Positions 8,522 through 15,675 of a stretch of 64,000 nucleotides of DNA are shown here, in pieces. The number at the start of each line of letters is the position of its first letter. Within the stretch, counting starts at the first letter, position 1. The notes beneath the pieces were generated by a model. It ran no database searches. It saw only the letters and a list, made by a program, of their open reading frames with translations, and was not told the DNA's origin. Position numbers and translations under genes: made by a program. Source of the stretch: CADEED01 sp035502995 (GTDB lineage Bacteria > Pseudomonadota > Gammaproteobacteria > Steroidobacterales > Steroidobacteraceae); assembly GCA_035502995.1 (NCBI GenBank), contig DATJTW010000038.1:17111-81110 (forward strand), read 5' to 3'.

Positions 8522-9828
8522 TGCAGACGCTCGACTGGCAAACCGCTTCCGTCGACGCCCGGCGCGCCGCGCTGGCGCGTCCGGCCGCGGAAACGCGCGC
8601 CGAGGTGTTCGCGCAGGCCGCCGAGGTCATCGCGGCCGTGCGCGCCGGCGGTGACGCCGCCGTCCAGCGCTTCACGCAGAAATTCGGCGGCCCGGCGCTG
8701 ACCGACCTGCGCGTGAGCGCGGCCGAGTTCCGCGACGCGCGCGCCGCGCTGACGGCCGAACAGGTCGCCGCCATCGAGCGAGCCGTCGCCAACGTCTCGC
8801 GTTTCCACGAGGCCCAGCAATCGCCGCCGCTGGCCATCGAGACGATGCCCGGCGTCGTCTGCGAACGCGTGACGCGCGCGATCGACAGCGTCGGCCTGTA
8901 CGTGCCGGCCGGTTCCGCGCCGCTGCCGTCCACCGCGATCATGCTGGCCGCACCGGCGCGCATCGCCGGTTGCCGCGCGCGCGCGATCGCCAGCCCGCCG
9001 GGGCCCGACGGCCGCGTGCACGCCGCGGTGCTGGTCGCCGCCGGGCTGTGCGGCGTCGATACCGTCTACAAGATGGGCGGCGCGCAGGCGATCGCCGCCT
9101 TCGCCTTCGGCACGGAGTCCGTGCGCAAGGTCGACAAGATCTTCGGACCCGGCAGCGCCTGGGTCACCGCCGCGAAACAGATCGTCGCCGCCGATCCGGC
9201 CGGCGCGGCCATCGACCTGCCGGCGGGTCCGTCGGAGGTACTGGTCATCGCCGACGACAGCGCCGACGCGCGCTTCGTCGCCGCCGACCTGCTGGCGCAG
9301 GCCGAGCACGACGTCATCGCGCAGGTGGTGCTGGTCACGACGTCGCGCGCGCTGGCTGACAAGGTGGCCACCGAGCTGGCGACGCAGACCGCGACGCTGT
9401 CCCGCCGCGACATCGTCGTGCAGTCCATGGCGGCGAGCCGCTGCATCCTCGTGCCGGATCTGACAACGGCCGTCGCCGTCTCCAACGAATACGCGCCCGA
9501 GCACCTGATCATCCAGACCCGCGAGCCGCGCGCGCTGTTGCCACAGGTGACCTGCGCGGGCTCGGTGTTCCTCGGCGCGTGGTCCCCGGAATCCATTGGC
9601 GACTACTGCTCCGGCACTAACCACGTCTTGCCGACGTTCGGCTACGCGCGCAGCTACAGTGGCGTCTCGCTGCTCGAGTACCAGAAACGGATCACCGTGC
9701 AGGAATTGACCGCGGACGGCCTGCGCGCGCTCGGCCCGACCGCCGTCACGCTCTCCGGCATGGAAGGCCTCGACGCGCACGGCAACGCCGTGAAGGTGCG
9801 GCTCGCCGCGCTCGGAGGCCGCCCGTGA
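8521..9828 (+). CDS. hisD: histidinol dehydrogenase
   Basis: Zinc enzyme performing the last two oxidations, histidinol to histidine. I start it at ATG 8521 (MQTLDWQTASVDARR), which overlaps the hisG stop; the frame is open further upstream but that part lies inside hisG. It has 435 residues. Signatures: VPAGSAPLPSTAIMLAAPA, FGPGSAWVTAAKQIVAAD, LPAGPSEVLVIAD, and EYAPEHLIIQT followed by SIGDYCSGTNHVLPT with zinc-ligand and catalytic residues. hisC starts on GTG within its stop codon. Confidence 0.97.
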   Translation: MQTLDWQTASVDARRAALARPAAETRAEVFAQAAEVIAAVRAGGDAAVQRFTQKFGGPALTDLRVSAAEFRDARAALTAEQVAAIERAVANVSRFHEAQQSPPLAIETMPGVVCERVTRAIDSVGLYVPAGSAPLPSTAIMLAAPARIAGCRARAIASPPGPDGRVHAAVLVAAGLCGVDTVYKMGGAQAIAAFAFGTESVRKVDKIFGPGSAWVTAAKQIVAADPAGAAIDLPAGPSEVLVIADDSADARFVAADLLAQAEHDVIAQVVLVTTSRALADKVATELATQTATLSRRDIVVQSMAASRCILVPDLTTAVAVSNEYAPEHLIIQTREPRALLPQVTCAGSVFLGAWSPESIGDYCSGTNHVLPTFGYARSYSGVSLLEYQKRITVQELTADGLRALGPTAVTLSGMEGLDAHGNAVKVRLAALGGRP

Positions 9829-10874
9829 GCGACATCCTCTCGCTGGCGCGTCCCGACATCCTGACGCTGAAGGCCTACTCGCACGCGAGCTGGGACCCCG
9901 CGTTCGAGCGACTGCACGCGAACGAACTGCCGTGGCGCGCGGAGACCGACCGCTCGCTGGCCGGCCTGAATCGATATCCCGAACCGCATCCGCACGAGCT
10001 CGCCGCCGCGCTGGCGGCGTTGTACGGCGTGCCCGCCGCGAACCTGCTGCCGGGCCGCGGCAGCGACGAATCCATCGACCTGCTGGTGCGCGCGTTCTGC
10101 CGCGCCGGCGTCGACAACGTGATCGTCTGCCCGCCGACGTTCGGCATGTACGCCGTCGCCGCGCGCATCCAGGGCGCCGCCGTGCGCGACGTGCCGCTGC
10201 GCAAGGATCGCGGCTACGCGCTGGACGCCGAAGCCGTGCTCGCCGCCTGCGATGCCAACACGAAGATCGTGTTCCTCTGCTCGCCCAACAATCCGACCGG
10301 CAACGCGATGGAACCGGCGGCGGTCGCCAGGCTTCTCGAGGCGCTCGCAACACGCGCACTGGTGGTCGTCGACGAGGCGTACATCGAGTTCTCCGGCGAC
10401 GTCTCGCTCGGCGGTTCGCTGTCGAAGCATCCGAACCTCGTCGTGCTGCGCACCTTGTCGAAGGCATTCGGCCTGGCCGGCGCGCGCGTGGGTTCGCTGA
10501 TCGCCTCCGCGCCGATCGTGCAGCTGCTCGGCAAGGTCATCCCGCCGTATTCGATCCCGCAGTTGACGATCGAAGCCGTGCTCGCGACGCTCGCGCCCGC
10601 GCAGGTGGTCGTGCAGCGCGAACGCGTCGCGCAGGTGCGCGCGGAGCGCGAGCGCGTGGCCGCGGCCCTGGCGGGCAAGTCGTCGGTGCAGAAGGTCTGG
10701 CCCAGCGTCGCCAATTTCCTGCTGGTCGACTTCGCCGATCCCGACGCTACACTCGCCGCCGCACGGGATGCGAAGCTGCTGATCCGCGACATGCGCGCCG
10801 CGGCGCCGGGCAGCCTGCGCATCTCGATCGGCTCGCCCGAGCAGAACGACCGACTCATCCGGAGCATTTCGTGA
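9825..10874 (+). CDS. hisC: histidinol-phosphate aminotransferase
   Basis: Class I/II PLP aminotransferase, 349 residues, converting imidazole-acetol phosphate to histidinol phosphate. Motifs: LNRYPEPHPHELAAALA near residue 48, LCSPNNPTGNAM near 150, VVDEAYIEFSGD near 181, and the PLP lysine in RTLSKAFGLAGARVG near residue 211. The GTG start overlaps the hisD TGA by 4 bases, and its own stop overlaps the hisB GTG. Confidence 0.96.
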   Translation: MSDILSLARPDILTLKAYSHASWDPAFERLHANELPWRAETDRSLAGLNRYPEPHPHELAAALAALYGVPAANLLPGRGSDESIDLLVRAFCRAGVDNVIVCPPTFGMYAVAARIQGAAVRDVPLRKDRGYALDAEAVLAACDANTKIVFLCSPNNPTGNAMEPAAVARLLEALATRALVVVDEAYIEFSGDVSLGGSLSKHPNLVVLRTLSKAFGLAGARVGSLIASAPIVQLLGKVIPPYSIPQLTIEAVLATLAPAQVVVQRERVAQVRAERERVAAALAGKSSVQKVWPSVANFLLVDFADPDATLAAARDAKLLIRDMRAAAPGSLRISIGSPEQNDRLIRSIS

Positions 10875-11935
10875 CGAAGATCCTGTTCGTGGACCGCGAC
10901 GGCACGCTGATCGAAGAGCCGCCCGACGAGCAGGTCGACTCGCTCGAGAAGATCCGCTTCATGCCGGGCGTGTTCGCGGCGCTGCGCCAGGCGCAGTCCG
11001 CGGGTTTCAAGCTCGCGATGATCACCAACCAGGACGGGCTCGGCAGTCCGACGTTCCCGCAAGCCGCGTTCGACGTCCCGCACCAGTTCATCCTCGACGC
11101 CTTCAGCTCGCAGGGCATCGAATTCGACGCGGTGTTCGTGTGTCCGCACCGCAAGTCCGACGGCTGCGATTGCCGCAAGCCGAAGATCCGGCTCGTCGAG
11201 GGTTACGTGCGCGAGCGCGGCATGGACGTCGCCGCCAGCGCGATGGTCGGGGACCGGCCGACGGACATCGAGTTCGCCGACAACCTCGGCATCCGCGGCT
11301 ATTACGTCCGTCGCCACGGCATTGATGCCGAGACCTGGCCCGCCATCCTCCGGTCGCTGACGGAGCGCAAGGCCGTGGTCAATCGCAAGACGAAGGAGAC
11401 CGACATCCGCGTCGCCGTGAACCTCGACGCGACCGCGCCGGTGAAGATCGTCACCGGCATCGGCTTCTTCGACCACATGCTGGAACAGATCGCCAAGCAC
11501 GGCGGCTTCTCGCTCGATCTCAACTGCGCCGGCGATCTCGAGATCGACGAACACCACACGGTCGAGGACTGCGCGCTGGCGCTCGGCGAAGCGCTGCGCG
11601 TCGCGCTGGGCGACAAGGTCGGCATCGCGCGTTACGGCTTCGTGCTGCCGATGGACGAGGCGCAGGTGCGCGTCGCCATCGATCTCTCGGGCCGCGCCTA
11701 CGGCGTGTTCGAAGGCAAGTTCGCGCGCGAGGCCGTCGGTGGCCTGCCGACCGAGCTGGTGCCGCATTTCTTCAAGTCGCTGGCCGAGAGCCTGAAGGCG
11801 GCCGTGCACGTGACCATCACCGGCGAGAACACGCACCACATGATCGAGGCCTGCTTCAAGGGCACCGGCCGCGCGTTGCGCCAGGCGTTCCGGCGCGAGG
11901 GCGCGGAGCTGCCGTCGACGAAGGGCGTGTTGTGA
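10871..11935 (+). CDS. hisB: bifunctional histidinol-phosphatase / imidazoleglycerol-phosphate dehydratase
   Basis: 354-residue fusion, as in enterobacteria and Xanthomonas. The N-terminal HAD phosphatase domain shows FVDRDGTLIEEPPDEQVDS at residue 6, a zinc loop CPHRKSDGCDCRKPK near 93 and MVGDRPTDIEFADN near 128. The C-terminal dehydratase begins near residue 165 and has GIGFFDHMLEQIAKHGGF, DEHHTVEDCALALGEAL and a final histidine/glutamate cluster. I start at GTG 10871, which overlaps the hisC stop by 4 bases; the frame stays open upstream only as antiparallel coding shadow. HisH follows with another 4-base overlap. Confidence 0.96.
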   Translation: MTKILFVDRDGTLIEEPPDEQVDSLEKIRFMPGVFAALRQAQSAGFKLAMITNQDGLGSPTFPQAAFDVPHQFILDAFSSQGIEFDAVFVCPHRKSDGCDCRKPKIRLVEGYVRERGMDVAASAMVGDRPTDIEFADNLGIRGYYVRRHGIDAETWPAILRSLTERKAVVNRKTKETDIRVAVNLDATAPVKIVTGIGFFDHMLEQIAKHGGFSLDLNCAGDLEIDEHHTVEDCALALGEALRVALGDKVGIARYGFVLPMDEAQVRVAIDLSGRAYGVFEGKFAREAVGGLPTELVPHFFKSLAESLKAAVHVTITGENTHHMIEACFKGTGRALRQAFRREGAELPSTKGVL

Positions 11936-12528
11936 GCGTCGCTATTATCGACAGCGGCGGGGCGAACATCGCCAGCCTGCGCGCGGCGCTGGGCCGGCTC
12001 GGCGCCGATTCCGTCGTCACGACCGATCACGAGGTGATCCGCCGCGCGCCGCGCGTGCTGCTGCCCGGCGTCGGCAACGCGCACAGCGCGATGGCCAAGC
12101 TGCGCGGTGCCGGCCTCGATCGATTGATCCCGGCGCTCAAACAACCCTTGTTGGGCATCTGCCTCGGCATGCAGATCCTGTTCGAACGCTCCGCGGAAGG
12201 TCCCGCGGCCTGTCTCGGCGTGATCCCCGGCGCGATCGACAAGCTCGAGAGCGCGCCCGGCAAGCCGGTGCCGCACATGGGCTGGAACCAGTTCACGCAG
12301 GTGCGGCCGGACGCGCTGCTCGACGGCGTCACGAGCCTCGACCACGTGTACTTCGTGCACAGCTTCGCCGCGCCAACCTCGAGCGCCACCGTCGCGATCA
12401 CCGACTACGGCGTGGCGTTCACCGCGGTCGCGCGCCGCGACAATTTCTGCGGCACGCAATTCCACCCGGAACGGTCCGGCGTGGTCGGCGCGCGCATCCT
12501 CGCCAATTTTCTGAAAGAACCGGTCTGA
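11932..12528 (+). CDS. hisH: imidazole glycerol phosphate synthase, glutaminase subunit
   Basis: Class I glutamine amidotransferase that delivers ammonia to HisF. It has 198 residues. The nucleophile cysteine lies in LLGICLGMQILFE near residue 78, and the His-Glu pair in GTQFHPERSGVVG near residue 180. GTG start inside the hisB stop codon; 10 bases separate it from hisA. Confidence 0.96.
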   Translation: MSVAIIDSGGANIASLRAALGRLGADSVVTTDHEVIRRAPRVLLPGVGNAHSAMAKLRGAGLDRLIPALKQPLLGICLGMQILFERSAEGPAACLGVIPGAIDKLESAPGKPVPHMGWNQFTQVRPDALLDGVTSLDHVYFVHSFAAPTSSATVAITDYGVAFTAVARRDNFCGTQFHPERSGVVGARILANFLKEPV

Positions 12529-12538
12529 AAGAACCACC

Positions 12539-13315
12539 ATGATCCTCATTCCCTCCATCGATCTGCGCAACGGCCGCTGCGTGCGCCTGCTCAAGGGCAA
12601 CTTCGACCAGGAGACGCGCTACGACCTCGAACCGCACGAGCTGCTGCTGCGGTATCGCTCGCTGGGCGCGTCGTGGCTGCACGTCGTCGACCTCGACGGC
12701 GCGAAGGACGGCAAGCTCGCGAACCGCAGCGTCATCGTGCGGCTCGCATCGTCGCGCGCGCTGAAGATCCAGGTGGGTGGCGGGGTGCGTTCCACCGCCG
12801 TCGTCGACGACCTGCTGCGCAATGGCATCGATCGCGTGATCGTCGGCAGCGCCGCGGTCGAAGCGCCGGCCGAGGTGCAGGGCTGGCTCAAGAAATACGG
12901 CCCCGAGAAGATCGGCCTCGCCTTCGACATCCGCCACGACGCCGGCGGCGTGCCGCGCGTGCTGACGCGCGGCTGGACGAAGGAGACGAAGCTCTCGCTT
13001 TGGGAGGCGATCGACTCCTATCTACCGTATGGGCTGAAACACGTGTTGTGCACCGACGCCGAGCTCGACGGTGCCCTCGCCGGCCCCGCCGTGAAGTTGT
13101 ACGAAGACGGCGTGAAGCGGTATCCGCAGATCGCCTGGCAGGCCTCGGGCGGCGTGCGCTCGGCCGCCGACCTCGCCGCCCTGGCCGCCATCGGCAGCGC
13201 CGCCGCGATCAGCGGCAAGGCGTTGCTGGACGAACTGATCAAACCTTCGGAGCTACTGCCATTCTTGCCAAACGCATCATCCCCTGCCTCGACGTCCGCG
13301 ACGGCCAGGTCGTAA
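12539..13315 (+). CDS. hisA: ProFAR isomerase
   Basis: TIM-barrel isomerase of the histidine pathway, 258 residues. Conserved blocks: LIPSIDLRNGRCVRLLKG at the start, VVDLDGAKDGK near 52, IQVGGGVRSTAVVDDLL near 77 and WQASGGVRSAADLAAL near 199. The last 18 codons or so (after ELLPFLPNA) overlap the beginning of hisF in another frame. The C-terminal tail is therefore not conserved sequence but a by-product of the overlap. Confidence 0.95.
   Translation: MILIPSIDLRNGRCVRLLKGNFDQETRYDLEPHELLLRYRSLGASWLHVVDLDGAKDGKLANRSVIVRLASSRALKIQVGGGVRSTAVVDDLLRNGIDRVIVGSAAVEAPAEVQGWLKKYGPEKIGLAFDIRHDAGGVPRVLTRGWTKETKLSLWEAIDSYLPYGLKHVLCTDAELDGALAGPAVKLYEDGVKRYPQIAWQASGGVRSAADLAALAAIGSAAAISGKALLDELIKPSELLPFLPNASSPASTSATARS
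13249..13263 (+). promoter_or_regulatory. Shine-Dalgarno and AUU start of hisF
   Basis: GGAG at 13249-13252 stands 8 bases before ATT at 13261-13263, which is where the conserved HisF N-terminus (family M-L-x-x-R-I-I-P-C-L-D-V) should start. The local frame reads I-L-A-K-R-I-I-P-C-L-D-V. No ATG, GTG or TTG lies in frame near this point. AUU is a known rare initiator (infC). The sequence is seen; its use as a start is inference. Confidence 0.55.
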
Positions 13316-14028
13316 AAGGGATCCGCTTCCGCGATCACCAGATCGTGGGCGACATCCTGGTGCTCGCGGAGCGCTACCGCAACGAAGGCGCGGACGAGGT
13401 CGTGTTCTACGACATCACCGCCAGCCCCGAGGGCCGCAGCGTCGATCGCGCCTGGGTGCGCCGCGTCGCGCAGGTGCTCGACATCCCGTTCTGCGTCGCC
13501 GGCGGCATCCGCTCGGTCGAGGACGCGGAAGCCGTGCTGAACGAAGGCGCGGAGAAGATCTCGATCAACTCGCCGGCCATCGCGAATCCGGGCTTGATCG
13601 AAGAGCTGGCGGCGCGCTTCGGCTCGCAATGCGTGGTCATCGGCATCGACAGCGCGAACACCGGCGATGGCTACCACGTCTATCAATTCACCGGCGATCC
13701 GAACCGCTCGCGCGACACGCGCCGCGACACGTTGAGCTGGGTGAAGGAAGTGCAGGACCGCGGCGCCGGCGAGATCGTGCTGAACTGCATGACCAGCGAC
13801 GGCGTGCGCCGCGGCTACGACGTCGCACAATTGAAAGCGGTGCGCGAGATCTGCAACGTCCCGCTGGTCGCGTCCGGTGGCGCCGGCGCGCCGGAACATT
13901 TCGTCGACGTGTTCAACAAGGCCGGCGTCGATGCGGCGCTGGCCGCGAGCGTGTTCCACTCCGGCTCGCTGCTGATCCCGGATCTCAAGACGACACTGGC
14001 CGCGTCCGGCATCGAGGTGCGGTTGTGA
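13261..14028 (+). CDS. hisF: imidazole glycerol phosphate synthase, cyclase subunit
   Basis: TIM-barrel cyclase that forms IGP and AICAR with HisH. 255 residues when begun at ATT 13261. Catalytic aspartates sit in IIPCLDVRDG at the N-terminus and VIGIDSANTGDGYHVY near residue 127; GGAGAPEHFVDVF lies near 202. The reading frame is open upstream, but that stretch antedates the conserved domain and overlaps hisA, so translation from far upstream is unlikely. It overlaps hisA by 55 bases and the hisIE GTG by 4. The non-canonical start is the odd point. Confidence 0.93.
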   Translation: MLAKRIIPCLDVRDGQVVKGIRFRDHQIVGDILVLAERYRNEGADEVVFYDITASPEGRSVDRAWVRRVAQVLDIPFCVAGGIRSVEDAEAVLNEGAEKISINSPAIANPGLIEELAARFGSQCVVIGIDSANTGDGYHVYQFTGDPNRSRDTRRDTLSWVKEVQDRGAGEIVLNCMTSDGVRRGYDVAQLKAVREICNVPLVASGGAGAPEHFVDVFNKAGVDAALAASVFHSGSLLIPDLKTTLAASGIEVRL

Positions 14029-14645
14029 GCGTGGATCCGGGCAAGGTCGACTTCGGCAAGTCGGACGGACTGGTGCCCGCCATCGTCCAGGATGCCGACA
14101 CGGGTGCCGTGCTGATGCTCGCGTACATGAATCGCGAGGCGCTCGAGCAGACGCTGGCGCGCAAGCGCGCCGTGTTCTTCAGCCGCAGCAAGCAGCGCCT
14201 CTGGGAGAAAGGCGAGACCACCGGCCACACGCTCGACGTCGTCGACGTCGCGCTGGATTGCGATGCCGACACCCTGCTGATCACCGCCCGGCCGCGCGGC
14301 CCGGCCTGCCACAACGGCACCCTCACCTGCTTCGGCGACGAACCGCGCGCGGCCGCGACGCCGATCGCGTTCCTCGCGACCCTGGAATCCGTGATCGCGC
14401 AACGCGCCACGGACAAGCCGGAGGCGAGTTACACCGCGAAGCTGCTCGGCAAGGGCATCAACAAGGTGGCGCAGAAGGTCGGCGAGGAAGGCGTCGAGAC
14501 GGCGCTGGCCGGCGTCGCCGAGTCGGATGACAAACTGGCCGAGGAATCCGCGGACCTGCTGTTCCACCTGCTGATCCTGCTGCGGGCGCGCAACGTGCCG
14601 CTGGCGCGCGTCGTCGAGACGCTGAAGGCGCGCCACGCGAAGTAG
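14025..14645 (+). CDS. hisI: bifunctional phosphoribosyl-AMP cyclohydrolase / phosphoribosyl-ATP pyrophosphatase
   Basis: HisIE fusion of 206 residues. The HisI half has AYMNREALEQTL near residue 26, SRSKQRLWEKGETTG near 46 and CDADTLL with ARPRGPACHNGTLTC near 75-95, holding the zinc cysteines. The HisE half starts near residue 115 and shows SYTAKLLGKGINKVAQKVGEEGVETALA, the metal-binding helix of the MazG-like fold. GTG start overlaps the hisF stop. Last gene of the his operon; I see no intrinsic terminator after it. Confidence 0.95.
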   Translation: MSVDPGKVDFGKSDGLVPAIVQDADTGAVLMLAYMNREALEQTLARKRAVFFSRSKQRLWEKGETTGHTLDVVDVALDCDADTLLITARPRGPACHNGTLTCFGDEPRAAATPIAFLATLESVIAQRATDKPEASYTAKLLGKGINKVAQKVGEEGVETALAGVAESDDKLAEESADLLFHLLILLRARNVPLARVVETLKARHAK

Positions 14646-14694
14646 TTCGACCCGGTACACTCCCGGCACATCCGCCGGCGACGTGGGAGTCGGG

Positions 14695-15675
14695 ATGAAG
14701 AAGTGGATCGTCTCGCTGTCGATCGCGCTGCTCGCCAGCATCGCGACCGGGGCCTGGTTGTGGTCGGAGCTGCGCAGCGAACGCGCGCGGAACGCCGGGC
14801 TCGCGGCGCGGCTGGCATCCTCGATCGTCGCGTCTCCCGATCCCGCCGACGCCGCGCCCGCCAGCGCCGCGGCCGCGAAAGTCTCGCCCGCCGCCCCGGC
14901 GGCAACTCCTCTTCCTGCGGCTCCCACCACCGCGGCCGCGATCGCCGCGGGCAGTCGCGGCGACTGGGAAGCCGCGCAGGCACGCCTGCTGCGCGATCCG
15001 AGATTCCGCGAAGCACGGCGCGTGCAGCAGCGCCTGGCGCTCGCGCCGCGGCATGCCAATCTCGTCCGCCTGCTGGGGCTGACACCGGCGCAGGCGGACG
15101 CCGTGATCGACCTACAGCTCGACCAGGAAGCCCGCGTTGCCGACGTCTATAAGGTGGACGTCAACACGGACGAGGCGCGCTACGACCGCCGCGCGAAACT
15201 CGAAGCGCTCGATCTGTCGCACCAGTCCGAACTGCGCGCGCTGCTGGGCGAAGACGCCCGCGCAAAGCTCGAGACCTACATGGAGAGCCGTCCGAGCCGC
15301 ATGCAGGTCGACCGGTTCCGCGCGGATCTCACCGAGGCGAACGCGCTGCGCGACGACCAGGTCGAACCGCTGATCGCCGCGCTGCAGGTCGAGCGCAACC
15401 GCATGCAGGACGATCTGCAGGACTACAGTGACACACTGACGTGGAGTGGCGACCAGGGCGACAGCTGGCGCCGCTATTCCGAGCGGCAGGCCGAGCTGTG
15501 GAAGGCGATGAACGGCCGCATGCACTCGTCGGCGTCGAGCATCCTCACGAACGCACAGCTCGACGCTCTCGATGACCTGCTGGCGCGCGACTACGCGCGC
15601 TTCGAGGCGCAGCAGCGCGTGAACCGGCTGCAGTCGAAACTGGAGTCGGCCAGCGCGGCGACGCCGGCCAACTAG
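14695..15675 (+). CDS. membrane-anchored coiled-coil protein of unknown function
   Basis: 326 residues starting at ATG 14695, chosen because GGGAG lies 5 bases upstream; a GTG 12 bases earlier would be inside the ribosome site. Residues 3-25 form one transmembrane or uncleaved signal helix (WIVSLSIALLASIATGAWLW). An Ala/Pro-rich linker follows to about 85, then long charged helices, including RLLGLTPAQADAVIDLQLDQ and LTNAQLDALDDLLARDYARFEAQQ. This spacing resembles periplasmic LTxxQ (CpxP/Spy-like) proteins, but I cannot assign a family. Its end overlaps the convergent lysAC stop by 4 bases. Confidence 0.8.
   Translation: MKKWIVSLSIALLASIATGAWLWSELRSERARNAGLAARLASSIVASPDPADAAPASAAAAKVSPAAPAATPLPAAPTTAAAIAAGSRGDWEAAQARLLRDPRFREARRVQQRLALAPRHANLVRLLGLTPAQADAVIDLQLDQEARVADVYKVDVNTDEARYDRRAKLEALDLSHQSELRALLGEDARAKLETYMESRPSRMQVDRFRADLTEANALRDDQVEPLIAALQVERNRMQDDLQDYSDTLTWSGDQGDSWRRYSERQAELWKAMNGRMHSSASSILTNAQLDALDDLLARDYARFEAQQRVNRLQSKLESASAATPAN

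Noticed and set aside
8011..10467. 818-codon minus-strand open frame opposite hisG-hisC
   Set aside because: Arg-rich low-information translation, no domain, entirely antisense to conserved his genes.
12673..13260. Upstream extension of hisF to a canonical start
   Set aside because: The residues before the conserved start are Arg-rich out-of-frame translation of hisA and would double the normal N-terminus.
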